A stretch of DNA of 64,000 bases from Flavobacterium sp. J27 (GTDB lineage Bacteria; Bacteroidota; Bacteroidia; Flavobacteriales; Flavobacteriaceae), in contig NZ_PJQW01000003.1 of the NCBI RefSeq assembly GCF_004303025.1, forward strand, positions 186,001 through 250,000, in the 5' to 3' direction. The translations under genes were made by a program, and so were the position numbers. Position 1 is the stretch's first letter; each line of letters begins with the position of its first letter. Below the pieces are notes generated by a model that was given only the letters and a program-made list of their open reading frames with translations, was not told where the DNA came from and ran no database searches. Below, one piece after another: positions 18,588-27,954 of the stretch.

Positions 18588-18941
18588 TTAACGTCTTCTT
18601 TTTTCTTTAATTTTTGCTTTTTTACCAGTAAGTTCTCTGAAGTAGAAAATACGAGCTCTACGAACTTTACCTCTTTGGTTCACTTCAATTTTTTGTAATG
18701 CTGGCATGTTAACTGGGAAGATACGCTCTACACCAACAGCACCAGACATTTTACGAATTGTAAAAGTTTCAGTTAAACCAGAACCTCTTCTTTGGATTAC
18801 AACACCTTTGAAGAACTGAGTTCTTGTTTTTTCACCCTCTTTAATTTCATAATACACAGTAATTGTGTCTCCAGAATTAAAATCTGGGAAATCTTTTTTT
18901 GCAACGAATTCGTTATTTACGAAATCAACTAAATTAGCCAT
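18588..18941 (-). CDS. rplS: 50S ribosomal protein L19
   Basis: A 117-residue protein at the 30S-50S interface. The start at 18941 (MANLVDFVNNEF) is preferred; an in-frame extension to 19016 adds 25 residues that do not fit the family. Conserved segments are GDTITVYYEIKEGEKTRTQFFKGVVIQ, RKMSGAVGVERIFPVNMPAL and RRARIFYFRELTGKKAKIKEK. It is downstream of trmD on the same strand, the classical trmD-rplS order. Confidence 0.97.
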   Translation of the reverse strand: MANLVDFVNNEFVAKKDFPDFNSGDTITVYYEIKEGEKTRTQFFKGVVIQRRGSGLTETFTIRKMSGAVGVERIFPVNMPALQKIEVNQRGKVRRARIFYFRELTGKKAKIKEKRRR

Positions 18942-19115
18942 TTTGTATAAAATAAATATTTGATTCAGAGCAACATACACGTCTTTCGCTAGAGGTTGGT
19001 CCAAATGTGGGTGCAAAGATAATTAAAAAAACTAATTTTCAAATCCCATACGCTAATATTTTTACTTGTTTTCTTTACTTTTTAACAGTAATTCTAAAGC
19101 ATAAGCTTTTGATAG

Positions 19116-19793
19116 TTATTCACTTAATAAGTCTGGACGTCTGTTTTTTGTATGCTCGTATGCTTTTTGTTCTCTCCATTCTTCTATTTTTGGAAAATTG
19201 CCACTTAATAAGATGTCTGGAACTTTCCAACCTTTATATTCAGCAGGTCTAGTGTAAACGGGAGGTGCTAATAAATTGTCTTGAAAACTATCGGTTAAAG
19301 CTGAAGTTTCATTGCTTAAAACACCAGGGATTAAACGAATAATACTGTCACATAATACTGCTGCACCTAATTCGCCACCAGATAAGACATAATCTCCAAT
19401 TGAAATTTCACGTGTGATAAATTGGTCACGAACTCTTTGATCTACTCCTTTATAATGTCCGCAAAGAATAATAATGTTTTTTAAAAGAGACATGCTGTTT
19501 GCTATCCCTTGATCTAATGTTTCTCCATCTGGAGTCATATAAATTACTTCATCATAGGTACGCTCACTCTTTAATTTTGTAATGCAATCATCGATAGGCT
19601 GAATACTCATTACCATTCCTGCACCACCACCAAACTGATAGTCATCCACACTTTTCTGTTTGTTTGTGGTATAATCTCTCAAATTATGAAAATGAACTTC
19701 AACAAGTCCTTTTTCGATAGCTCTTTTAAGAATAGAAGCTTCAAACGGACTTTTAATCAATTCAGGTAATACAGTAATAATATCGATACGCAT
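19116..19793 (-). CDS. trmD: tRNA (guanine(37)-N1)-methyltransferase
   Basis: A SPOUT-class, SAM-dependent enzyme that makes m1G37 in tRNAs and prevents +1 frameshifting. At 225 aa it shows [25 protein letters not shown] and the knot segment [16 protein letters not shown], then [19 protein letters not shown], all TrmD signatures. rplS lies 174 bp downstream. rpsP and rimM are not beside it, unlike in enterobacteria. Confidence 0.97.
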   Translation of the reverse strand: MRIDIITVLPELIKSPFEASILKRAIEKGLVEVHFHNLRDYTTNKQKSVDDYQFGGGAGMVMSIQPIDDCITKLKSERTYDEVIYMTPDGETLDQGIANSMSLLKNIIILCGHYKGVDQRVRDQFITREISIGDYVLSGGELGAAVLCDSIIRLIPGVLSNETSALTDSFQDNLLAPPVYTRPAEYKGWKVPDILLSGNFPKIEEWREQKAYEHTKNRRPDLLSE

Positions 19794-19874
19794 GGTAATT
19801 TTTATTTCAGATGTATGTTAAAAAACAAAAAAGAAGTGCAAATTTAAGTAACTTAAAACGGATACAAAAAATAA

Positions 19875-20321
19875 TTAAACTCCAAATTGTCTTAAATGAT
19901 GATCTAAATGTTTCCATTGGAGATTGTTCCAATCTTTTTCATTGAGTTTTCCCCAAAATGGATGTGTTTCCAACTGTACTACCTGAAAACCTTCACCTAG
20001 TTTTTGTACACTTTTTATTAATTCTGTTTTTGTAGCTTCAAAATCATAGGTTTCTTTACGAATGAATTCTTTTGCTGTGGGAGAATTTTTTTTAAATTCT
20101 GGAGCATCTAACCATGATTTTTTCATCAATCTTCCCATAATTCTTAGTGGAATTGGGACATTAATTTTTTCTCTTCCAAGTGCAACATTAATAGGGGCAA
20201 TACAATGAGAAACCATTTGGTCTACCTTCATTTTGCCCCAGAGTGCTTTAGACTCAGGAGTTAGATTGTGAATTCTTGCTATGATTTCTTGATTATCTTT
20301 TGGTTCGAAAATGTTTTTCAT
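19875..20321 (-). CDS. DUF1569 (DinB-like) protein
   Basis: A 148-residue cytoplasmic protein resembling DUF1569 in the DinB/YfiT four-helix superfamily. His residues in DQMVSHCIAP and the C-terminal HLDHHLRQFG occupy positions that in DinB-like proteins can bind a metal. Function unknown. It is 82 bp upstream of trmD and transcribed in the same direction. Confidence 0.7.
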   Translation of the reverse strand: MKNIFEPKDNQEIIARIHNLTPESKALWGKMKVDQMVSHCIAPINVALGREKINVPIPLRIMGRLMKKSWLDAPEFKKNSPTAKEFIRKETYDFEATKTELIKSVQKLGEGFQVVQLETHPFWGKLNEKDWNNLQWKHLDHHLRQFGV

Positions 20322-20401
20322 TGGTATAACTATTTAGTATTAGAAAATAATGAGATATAGATGTGTCTCTTTTACAATTTTAAATGTATTTATTCTGTTT
20401 T

Positions 20402-23400
20402 TTATTGTATAAAAAAGCGTTCATTGGTTTGTTTGATGAATTTCTGATTCGGGTCGAAGTATAAATATACTGGTTTTTTCTCTAAAATAATTTTAATTGA
20501 TTTATTATCTTTAAACAATGGGGTTTGTATTATTTTGTTAGTTCCATCTGAAAATTCAATAGCAATTTCAACAGCATCATTAAAAAGAGCATTTGTTTTT
20601 TTTCCTTTACCATTTTCATAATATTTATGAGCTATTATATTCAATTGTAATTCGAAAGTATCTTTGTTTTCTTTTACAATCATATTTTTTGCTTCGAAAT
20701 TGTAAAACGTAATTCTTTTAAACAAATCATCTATTTTTGGATGCTTTTTTTTCTCAGTAATGGCATATAATTCATTTAAAAAATCGGTAGTCGTGGGATT
20801 GCGATTGGGATACTTATTTTTGTTTAGAAAGTTTTTCAGGGCTTCATTTGTTTTTGCTTCACCTATTCGTTCACTCAGTTGATACAGTACAACCATACCT
20901 TTTGAATAGTTAAGATGCGTTTGGTCATGATTAACTTTATATAATGGTTTTTCAGTTTCAAAGTTTCGTTCGTTTAAATAAATACCTGTATGTAAATTCA
21001 CGTTTTCCAATACTCTTTTTTGCCCGTACATTTTTTTTGCTAGCATGAGTTCGGTGTACATGGCAAAACTTTCAGTGAGCATCGTATATCCTTCTCTGTT
21101 GTCTGGATTAATTTGGTTGTTTCCCCACCATATATGTGATAATTCATGACCTGCTAATTCATTAATAACGTCTTGTTGCTTATCTGCTTTTATATTGCTG
21201 TGAAATAGGGTGTTTTCTGTCATGAAAATAGTATTAGGATAAGCAGTAGCTGCAAAACCTTTGGTAAACGAAGAAATCTCAGCAAAACGAATGGTTTTGA
21301 ATGGGTATTCACTAAAATTATTTTGACAATAATCGAGAGTGTTTTTAATATTTTTGATTAAATGAGCGACATTCTCACTATGTTTTGAATGATAATATAC
21401 TTCAATTTTTTTGCCTTTATAAAGGGTTTCTTTTAAGGAATAACGAGCAGATGAAATAGCAAAACGAAACGGAATAGGACTTGTAGTTTCATAAACAAAA
21501 TAGTTCCTGTTCTTCTCTTTCCATTGTTTTGTTAATTCACCAACACCAATGGCGGTTTGATTTTGTTCCGTTGAGATTGTCATTTTTAGATGTATAAAAT
21601 CATCTGTTTTTGTTTTTGGAGTTTCTAATTTTTGCAAAATAGTAGCCTCACCAAGCTGGAAATTTGCTCTTTGTTCTTTTTTTTCTATTTCTTTATCGGC
21701 TTGGTAACCAAATTGAGGATAATACCTGCTAATTCTCATGAAAGAACCATTGGTTACAATTGCATTGAAGGATTGATGACCGTTTACAGGAAACCATTGG
21801 TATTCTAAAACAAAATTAAAAACAGCTTTTTCTTGCGGTAATAAATCTTTTTGTAAGGAGATGATTTCGTATTGATTCGTTACTGTATACGAAGCATTAT
21901 GTAGCTGTAAAATGGCTTTTTTAATGTTAAAATTATCACTAAAATTCACTAAAATTTCTGAAATGGGTTTGTCGGTTTTGTTTTGAATTTGGTATTCGCC
22001 TCTAATGCTATATTTATTTTGACTAGGGAAAAGAGCTACGTTAGTCACAACATTGGTTATCGATGGTTGAGGTTTGTTTTGAAATTTTCGATATTGTTTT
22101 TCATATAGCGCTTGATTTTTTAATATTTCATGAGGATTTTTAAATTGAAAATCTTTAGAAAATAGAAATCCGCTTACTCCAGTTGTAAAAACCAATATGA
22201 TTATAATAGTAATATGAAGGGATGTTTTTTGTTTACTTAACATTTGTGTGGTTATATACAAAAGCAAACCCACAAAAGCAAACCCGAAGAGTAGTAGCCA
22301 AATATACGAAGAGGCATATACTCCAAAACCATTCATGTCGCTATAAACTGCTTTTAATGGGATCTGAAAACGTAGTAAAGGATGAATTAAAAAACTTTTC
22401 CCGATAGCGGTAGCTGTTAATATAATAAAAATAGAAGAAATGGTTAAACCCATATATTTGTTAGGAATCCAATGTTGAATGAGGCAAATAAGTCCGGCAC
22501 TAAGCAATAAAGGGCAACTAGCAAAAAGATAGATGCCACTATAAGCTTTCCAATCGATAAAAGTATAGTGATACGCAACCTGAAATAGTATGCCTAAAAG
22601 TAATAGTAAAGTGCTCAACCCTGTGACGATGATAGATAAACTTAACCATTTCGAAAGAAGCTTTGCAAATTCTTTTTGAGGTGTGGCATTTTCAATGAGA
22701 TGAAAACGATTTGTTTTGCTTCGCCAAATAATTTCATGTCCATAAAAAAGAATAATTATAAGTCCAAGAATTGGAAAAGTGTCTAAAATAGCATTGGTTG
22801 TTACTCCTGAAGTTGCATATTTTTGAGGCAACCTAATTCCTTTTTCAATGGCTCCATAAATTTCCATTCCCACACTAAAAAGCAAGCCTAAACAAATTAA
22901 AATAAAAGGAATACTTCTAACAATATATTTTAAATGTAAACTAGTTGAAAAAAGCAAAGTTTTCAATTCTGTCTGCCAATTGAAAATGGGAATTACTTTT
23001 TTAACGGGTACGGTTGTACTGTTTTCGATTATGACTATTGTATTCTTTTTTCTTGATTTTCTATTTTTAATTTGAAAAGAAAAAAAGCGATAGGTAATTA
23101 CTAAAAAAAGGATAGAGAATAATAAAATACTTACTCTGTTGATAAGAAAATAATTTTCAGGAAATATAATTTTGGAGTTTTTTTGAGTGATAGAATAGGT
23201 GTTGGTTTGCATGAAAAACCCTGAAAGACCAAAGGGGTCTATAAGTGCAGATAATTTCCTTGCTTCATCCGATTGAGGCATGGATTGTGCCATAAAAGGG
23301 GAATTGGAAAAAAGCAAAGCAACCATGTATAGGATGTAGATAAATATGCCTGAAATATAAGTAGTTAATTTGTTTTGAGTTAACCAACTAATACTGCAAA

Positions 23401-23878
23401 TAATTGCGCTACAAAAGAAAGTATTAATACCTCCAAGGAGAAAAAGAGGAATAAGAAAAGCTAAAAGATTAAAATGAGTATAATCGCTAGGATTCCATCT
23501 TATTTGTAGACCAATAGCATAGCCTAAAACGAGAAGAGAAAAAAAGAGAAAACTGATGCCAAAGACTAAAATAAACCGGTTTTTTAAATACACTTTTTTA
23601 GTAATTGGTGTAGTATATAGAATTAAATTAAAATGAGCTTCTTTCTCTTTAAAAAGTATTTGTGAGGCTAAAAGTGTTGTAAAAAGTATATTTAAAAGAC
23701 TAAGAAAGCCAATCATATAAAATAAGGTATATGGTGCGTTTTTGTAAATTTCAGAGCCTACAGAAATAGAGAATTTTGTTCCAGCAAAAACACCTATGAT
23801 TAAAATAAAAGCCATCAGGAGATGGAATCTTATTTTTTTAAAATAAGACTGCAATTCAAATTGTAATAAAGCATTCAT
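20402..23878 (-). CDS. Fused ABC-2 permease / M1 aminopeptidase-like protein
   Basis: A 1158-residue protein with two parts. Residues 1-590 carry about twelve hydrophobic segments arranged as two ABC-2-type permease units (for example KEKEAHFNLILYTTPITKK after helix two). Residues 600-1158 resemble M1 metallopeptidases, with the zinc motif H911-E-L-S-H915 and the downstream E936 in TMLTESFA. The gap between H915 and E936 is 20 residues instead of 18 in classical M1 enzymes. The gene starts 7 bp after the ATP-binding protein gene, so the two form one transporter. The substrate is unknown. Confidence 0.85.
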   Translation of the reverse strand: MNALLQFELQSYFKKIRFHLLMAFILIIGVFAGTKFSISVGSEIYKNAPYTLFYMIGFLSLLNILFTTLLASQILFKEKEAHFNLILYTTPITKKVYLKNRFILVFGISFLFFSLLVLGYAIGLQIRWNPSDYTHFNLLAFLIPLFLLGGINTFFCSAIICSISWLTQNKLTTYISGIFIYILYMVALLFSNSPFMAQSMPQSDEARKLSALIDPFGLSGFFMQTNTYSITQKNSKIIFPENYFLINRVSILLFSILFLVITYRFFSFQIKNRKSRKKNTIVIIENSTTVPVKKVIPIFNWQTELKTLLFSTSLHLKYIVRSIPFILICLGLLFSVGMEIYGAIEKGIRLPQKYATSGVTTNAILDTFPILGLIIILFYGHEIIWRSKTNRFHLIENATPQKEFAKLLSKWLSLSIIVTGLSTLLLLLGILFQVAYHYTFIDWKAYSGIYLFASCPLLLSAGLICLIQHWIPNKYMGLTISSIFIILTATAIGKSFLIHPLLRFQIPLKAVYSDMNGFGVYASSYIWLLLFGFAFVGLLLYITTQMLSKQKTSLHITIIIILVFTTGVSGFLFSKDFQFKNPHEILKNQALYEKQYRKFQNKPQPSITNVVTNVALFPSQNKYSIRGEYQIQNKTDKPISEILVNFSDNFNIKKAILQLHNASYTVTNQYEIISLQKDLLPQEKAVFNFVLEYQWFPVNGHQSFNAIVTNGSFMRISRYYPQFGYQADKEIEKKEQRANFQLGEATILQKLETPKTKTDDFIHLKMTISTEQNQTAIGVGELTKQWKEKNRNYFVYETTSPIPFRFAISSARYSLKETLYKGKKIEVYYHSKHSENVAHLIKNIKNTLDYCQNNFSEYPFKTIRFAEISSFTKGFAATAYPNTIFMTENTLFHSNIKADKQQDVINELAGHELSHIWWGNNQINPDNREGYTMLTESFAMYTELMLAKKMYGQKRVLENVNLHTGIYLNERNFETEKPLYKVNHDQTHLNYSKGMVVLYQLSERIGEAKTNEALKNFLNKNKYPNRNPTTTDFLNELYAITEKKKHPKIDDLFKRITFYNFEAKNMIVKENKDTFELQLNIIAHKYYENGKGKKTNALFNDAVEIAIEFSDGTNKIIQTPLFKDNKSIKIILEKKPVYLYFDPNQKFIKQTNERFFIQ

Positions 23879-23884
23879 GAGTGT

Positions 23885-24757
23885 TTATTTTTGGTTAAGA
23901 ATAGAGAAATACACATCTTCTAGGTTAGGTAGAATGGGTTTGAAAGAAGTGTCTGGTTGTGCATCCGATTGTACATGAATCGTTACGGTTCCCATATTTA
24001 ATTGAGTTAGAACAACATTATGTTCTTTTTCATAATGTATTACCTGTTTTTTGTCTATGGTTTTTTGCCAAAGTTTTCCAGTAAGTGCTGTAATAAAATC
24101 ATTTGGTTTGCCTTTTACTAAAAGTGTTCCGTTATGAATGATGGCCATTTCTTTACATAGATTTTTTACATCTTCGACCAAATGAGTAGAAAGAATAATA
24201 ATGATGTCTTCACTTATCTCATTAAGTAGGTTATTGAACCGATTTCTTTCTTCAGGATCTAAACCTGCCGTGGGTTCGTCTACTATAACTAATTGTGGAT
24301 TACCTAGTAAAGCTTGCGCAATACCAAAGCGTTGTCGCATACCACCAGAAAAAGTATGTACTTCTTTGTTGCTTTGTTGTTGTAAGTTTACTTTTTCTAG
24401 TAAAAAATTAACTTGTTCTTTACGCTCTTTTGTATTGGTAATACCTTTAAGTATAGCAATGTGAGTTAGTAAATCATAAGCAGAAATTTTTGGATACACA
24501 CCAAAATCTTGAGGTAAAAAACCAAGTTGCTTTTTTATAAAAAGAGGATTTTCAAGACAGTCAATTCCGTTAAAGAAAAGAGTGCCATTATCTGGCTTCT
24601 GTAAACCAGCAATGGTTTTCATTAATGATGATTTTCCAGCACCATTTGGGCCTAAAAGTCCAAACATGCCATTAGTAATTTCTAGCGAAATATCATTTAT
24701 CGCTACGACCCCATTTTTATATGTCTTATGGAGGTTGTTGATGGTTAAACTGTTCAT
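23885..24757 (-). CDS. ABC transporter ATP-binding protein, partner of the permease-peptidase
   Basis: A 290-residue ATPase with Walker A at residues 36-43 (GPNGAGKS), the Q-loop in LGFLPQDFGVYP, signature FSGGMRQRFGIAQALLG and Walker B LVIVDEPTAGLDPEE. The last 70 residues are a regulatory extension. It lies directly upstream of the fused permease gene (6-bp gap) and supplies its ATPase. Confidence 0.92.
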   Translation of the reverse strand: MNSLTINNLHKTYKNGVVAINDISLEITNGMFGLLGPNGAGKSSLMKTIAGLQKPDNGTLFFNGIDCLENPLFIKKQLGFLPQDFGVYPKISAYDLLTHIAILKGITNTKERKEQVNFLLEKVNLQQQSNKEVHTFSGGMRQRFGIAQALLGNPQLVIVDEPTAGLDPEERNRFNNLLNEISEDIIIILSTHLVEDVKNLCKEMAIIHNGTLLVKGKPNDFITALTGKLWQKTIDKKQVIHYEKEHNVVLTQLNMGTVTIHVQSDAQPDTSFKPILPNLEDVYFSILNQK

Positions 24758-24857
24758 TTTGAGATTGATTTTGATGATTATTATTTTTGTTTTTAGACAA
24801 TAGACAGGCTCTCAACTATATTTTAGTTGAAAAAAAGAGTAGTATTTTTAAAAGATG

Positions 24858-25064
24858 TTATTCAGTAACGTATTCTAAAATGTCTCCTGGTTGACATTCT
24901 AGTGCGTCACAAATTGCTTCTAAAGTTTCGAAACGAATACCCTTGGCTTTTCCTGTTTTTAGTATGGATAAATTGGCTTGAGTTATACCTAACTTTTCAG
25001 CCAATTCTTTACTTTGCATTTTACGCTTGGCAAGCATAACATCTATGTTAACAATAATTGGCAT
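24858..25064 (-). CDS. YozG-like HTH regulator
   Basis: A 68-residue Cro/CI-type HTH protein of the small YozG-like class: MLAKRKMQSKELAEKLGITQANLSILK followed by ETLEAICDALECQPGDIL. Its gene follows the DUF2975 membrane-protein gene by 4 bp; this pair is frequent in Gram-positives and Bacteroidota. The ABC genes downstream on the same strand could be its target. Confidence 0.85.
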   Translation of the reverse strand: MPIIVNIDVMLAKRKMQSKELAEKLGITQANLSILKTGKAKGIRFETLEAICDALECQPGDILEYVTE

Positions 25065-25068
25065 GTTT

Positions 25069-25584
25069 TTAAATAATTAAGTCTTGATCGGTTTGCAAAT
25101 GTAAACCTTGTTGAAATATAGCTGCTATAAAGAATGCGAATATACCAATAATGGCATGTCCTACTATCATAGCGAAATAAGGAAAATCTTCTGTAGGATT
25201 AATACTAATGCAGCTAAAAATAATGGGTGCCACAAGTAGATTTGTTATATAAAAAAATTTTAAATGAAATACACCACGAGCGGTAAATAATTTTGTTTGT
25301 TTGAAGGTTTGAAATACATTACTTAAACCAAAGAAAAACAAACTATAAAAAGCTAAAGTGACTAACATTTCTGTGATGTAATGAAAAGTATAGGCGCTAC
25401 CCAAGATAAAATTTTTATCTGTAAAAGGATAACACACGGCAAAACGATTATGTTCTAGTATTCGCAGCGCAGTAGTTTTAAAAATTGTTACTATGGCTAC
25501 ATAAACTGTAGTTAGACCATATAAGAACGCAATTATTCTTACAAAATAAAATAATAGGGTTGAAATGATTCTGGTTGTCTTCAT
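25069..25584 (-). CDS. DUF2975 membrane protein
   Basis: A 171-residue protein with four hydrophobic helices and a C-terminus (FQQGLHLQTDQDLII) typical of DUF2975. Such proteins are nearly always paired with a YozG-like HTH protein, as here, and may control its activity at the membrane. A CAAATATA at 25606-25613 reads TATATTTG on the minus strand and may be the -7 box. Confidence 0.8.
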   Translation of the reverse strand: MKTTRIISTLLFYFVRIIAFLYGLTTVYVAIVTIFKTTALRILEHNRFAVCYPFTDKNFILGSAYTFHYITEMLVTLAFYSLFFFGLSNVFQTFKQTKLFTARGVFHLKFFYITNLLVAPIIFSCISINPTEDFPYFAMIVGHAIIGIFAFFIAAIFQQGLHLQTDQDLII

Positions 25585-25605
25585 AAAACAAATATATTAT
25601 TATTG

Positions 25606-25613
25606 CAAATATA
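25606..25613 (-). promoter_or_regulatory. Candidate -7 box for the DUF2975-HTH operon
   Basis: Reads TATATTTG on the minus strand, an exact TAnnTTTG match 22 bp before the start codon; no clear -33 box is visible. Confidence 0.35.
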
Positions 25614-25660
25614 TAAATAATTATTGTTTTACGATAAATAATTGTAAAAATAAGATAATT

Positions 25661-26458
25661 TTATTTTTTAATGCACTCTAAACTATACATCATAGGGATT
25701 TTATTGTCTAAATGTTGTATCCTAAATTTTCCAGGCTCGAATTCTATGGTTTGGTTAAAACAATTGTAATTTGAATAGTCGTATTCTTCAAAACGAACTA
25801 TTTGTAAACCGTTTTGCAATAATGCTTGAAGTACTTCAGCTATCGAATGATTCCAGCCTACATAGTCTGTAGTAATTGGAGCATTTTTATTTGCATAAGT
25901 TCCAGAATATTCTTCCATGATTGGTTTTTCATTATGATAATGATATTTTATTTTTTGAAAATCATCATCAAACATCCATACTACAGGATGAAACTCTACA
26001 AAAACAAATTTTCCATCAGGTTTTAAACTGTTAGCAATTATTTTTGCCCATTGATTTAAATCGGGTAACCAACCAATAGTACCATAACTAGTGTACACTA
26101 TATCGAATTTCTTATTAATATGTTGTAAAGTATCATACACATCGCAACAAATAAAGGTCGCGTCTAATTGTAATTGTTGGTTGAGTTCTTTTGCTTTTTC
26201 AATAGCCATATTAGATAAGTCAATTCCAGTTACTTTGGCACCTAAACGGGCTAAAGAAAGAGAATCTTGACCGAAATGACATTGTAAGTGTAAAATGTTT
26301 TTGTCTTGAATTTTACCTAATAATTTTAAATCAATAGCAGGAATTGTATTTTTTCCGTTTAGAAAAGAGGGCATGTCGTAAAATTCAGAATCAATATGAA
26401 TAGGTACTTTATTGTTCCAAGTCGCTTTGTTTATAGCAACATAATCTTTGGCGTTCAT
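25661..26458 (-). CDS. Class I SAM-dependent methyltransferase
   Basis: A 265-residue protein with the SAM-binding motif I (ILHLQCHFGQDSLSLARLGAKVTGIDLS), motif II ATFICCDVYD and motif III FDIVYTSYGTIGWLPDL. This resembles UbiE/Methyltransf-11-like proteins of Bacteroidota. The substrate cannot be told. It is an isolated gene downstream of a terminator that ends the SDR gene. Confidence 0.82.
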   Translation of the reverse strand: MNAKDYVAINKATWNNKVPIHIDSEFYDMPSFLNGKNTIPAIDLKLLGKIQDKNILHLQCHFGQDSLSLARLGAKVTGIDLSNMAIEKAKELNQQLQLDATFICCDVYDTLQHINKKFDIVYTSYGTIGWLPDLNQWAKIIANSLKPDGKFVFVEFHPVVWMFDDDFQKIKYHYHNEKPIMEEYSGTYANKNAPITTDYVGWNHSIAEVLQALLQNGLQIVRFEEYDYSNYNCFNQTIEFEPGKFRIQHLDNKIPMMYSLECIKK

Positions 26459-26485
26459 GATTTTTTATTTGTTGCTTACAAGGTA

Positions 26486-26531
26486 CAAAAAAATGCATAA
26501 CAGAATTTTACTTCTATTATGCATTTTTTTA
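26486..26531 (-). terminator. Terminator after the SDR gene
   Basis: The arms AAAAAATGCATAACAGAA and TTCTATTATGCATTTTTT pair over most of their length with a 6-nt loop; on the minus strand a T-run follows. Confidence 0.88.
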
Positions 26532-26542
26532 AATCTTTAATA

Positions 26543-27262
26543 TTATGGGTTTGTAGACCATAGTGAAGCTCCTTTTAACATGGCTCTTCTTGGTAATTTT
26601 AAACCAGCAACAATTAATGCTGCAAAATCTTCTGGTTGTAATACAGAATCGAGAGTGTCATTACTAGCAATACCTAAATCTATAGACATGTCTGAAACAA
26701 TAGTACTTGGTGTTAACGTGCATACTCTGATGTTGTTTTTGCGCACTTCTTTCATTAACGATTCAGACATTCCAATTACAGCGAATTTTGAAGCTGAATA
26801 GGCAGAAGTATTTGGAGTTCCGTTTAAACCTGCTGTGGAAGAAACATTAATGATATCTCCTTCGTTTTTTTCTATTAAGAAAGGAAGCACTTCTTTGGTT
26901 ACATAATACATCCCCAAAACATTAGTCTGGATAATCTCCGTCCATTGTTTTACTTCCATATCATTAAACGAGCCAAAAGCAGCTATACCAGCATTGTTAA
27001 CTAAAATATCTACCGCTCCTATAGTAGCAATTATTCTTTTAATGCCGTTCTTTACTTCATCATAATTACCTACATCAAAAACAGCGTAGCTTGCTTTTAT
27101 GCCAAATTGTTGTAATTCCTCAACTGTTTCTTGTAGTTTTTTTTCATTTCTCCCAGTAATTGCAACGTCTATTCCTTCTTTTGCAAATGCAATAGCAGTC
27201 GCTTTTCCTAAACCTCTGCTGCCTCCAGTAATAATCGCTTTTTTACCTTTTAAAGTTGTCAT
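26543..27262 (-). CDS. Short-chain dehydrogenase/reductase (3-oxoacyl-ACP reductase-like)
   Basis: A 239-residue SDR with cofactor motif T12-GGSRGLG, NNAG at 89-92, and catalytic S142, Y155, K159 (NVSSTAG, YSASK). The overall form is close to FabG and the glucose-dehydrogenase-like subgroup. It is not in a fatty-acid operon, so the substrate is uncertain. Confidence 0.85.
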   Translation of the reverse strand: MTTLKGKKAIITGGSRGLGKATAIAFAKEGIDVAITGRNEKKLQETVEELQQFGIKASYAVFDVGNYDEVKNGIKRIIATIGAVDILVNNAGIAAFGSFNDMEVKQWTEIIQTNVLGMYYVTKEVLPFLIEKNEGDIINVSSTAGLNGTPNTSAYSASKFAVIGMSESLMKEVRKNNIRVCTLTPSTIVSDMSIDLGIASNDTLDSVLQPEDFAALIVAGLKLPRRAMLKGASLWSTNP

Positions 27263-27378
27263 TTTTTTAAATTTTAATTTGGTAACAAAATTAGTTGTTT
27301 GTGCGATAAATTTTTGAAAGTTTTGTATGAAATTTAGGTAAATTTAATTTGAATAAACAGAGATTTATAAAATGAAAA

Positions 27379-27837
27379 TTATAACTTTAATTCCATTTGT
27401 ATATCGGCTCTAGTGTAATCGTTTTTTTTCATAGGAACTTCTATAAAACCATATTTTTCGTATAGGCGTAATGCATTTTGTAATTTTTTATTAGATAAAA
27501 GCATTATGGTATGAACTTTTTTTTCTTTCGCAAAAGCAAGACAGTTATCCATTAATAAATTACTTAATTTATGACCTTGAAATTTTTTAGCCACTGCTAG
27601 TTTAGCTAATTCATAAGTAGTGTTATCTATTTTTTGCATTGCTACTGTTCCAGCAACTTCATTATCGACTAAGCAAAAGAAAATCATTCCACCAGGTTTT
27701 AATATGTAAGTTTCAATGTTGTTAAAAACTTCATTGTCATGTGGTTCTACAACAAAATATTCTTCTAGCCAAGCCTTGTTTAAAGAAATAAAATCATTTT
27801 TATACTCTGGTTTGTAAGAAATAATAAGCGGTTTCAT
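27379..27837 (-). CDS. GNAT family N-acetyltransferase
   Basis: A 152-residue single GNAT domain. The acetyl-CoA-binding motif is AKLAVAKKFQGHKLSNLLMDNCL, preceded by strand VAGTVAMQKID and followed by HTIMLLSNKKLQNALRLYEKYGF, the usual motif B. The substrate is unknown. It is divergent from the cyclophilin-FKBP gene. Confidence 0.85.
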   Translation of the reverse strand: MKPLIISYKPEYKNDFISLNKAWLEEYFVVEPHDNEVFNNIETYILKPGGMIFFCLVDNEVAGTVAMQKIDNTTYELAKLAVAKKFQGHKLSNLLMDNCLAFAKEKKVHTIMLLSNKKLQNALRLYEKYGFIEVPMKKNDYTRADIQMELKL

Positions 27838-27954
27838 TTGTAACGTGTTAGAACAACAAAATTAGATAAAGGAGAAGAGATTTTATAGTTTATTTATAAA
27901 TCTTTTAGATATAATATTAGTAAATTTGTACCATAAAATTTAAATAAACAAGAA

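Noticed and set aside
18942..19016. A longer rplS with 25 extra N-terminal residues
   Set aside because: The added residues do not resemble L19; MANLVDFVN at 18941 is the family start.
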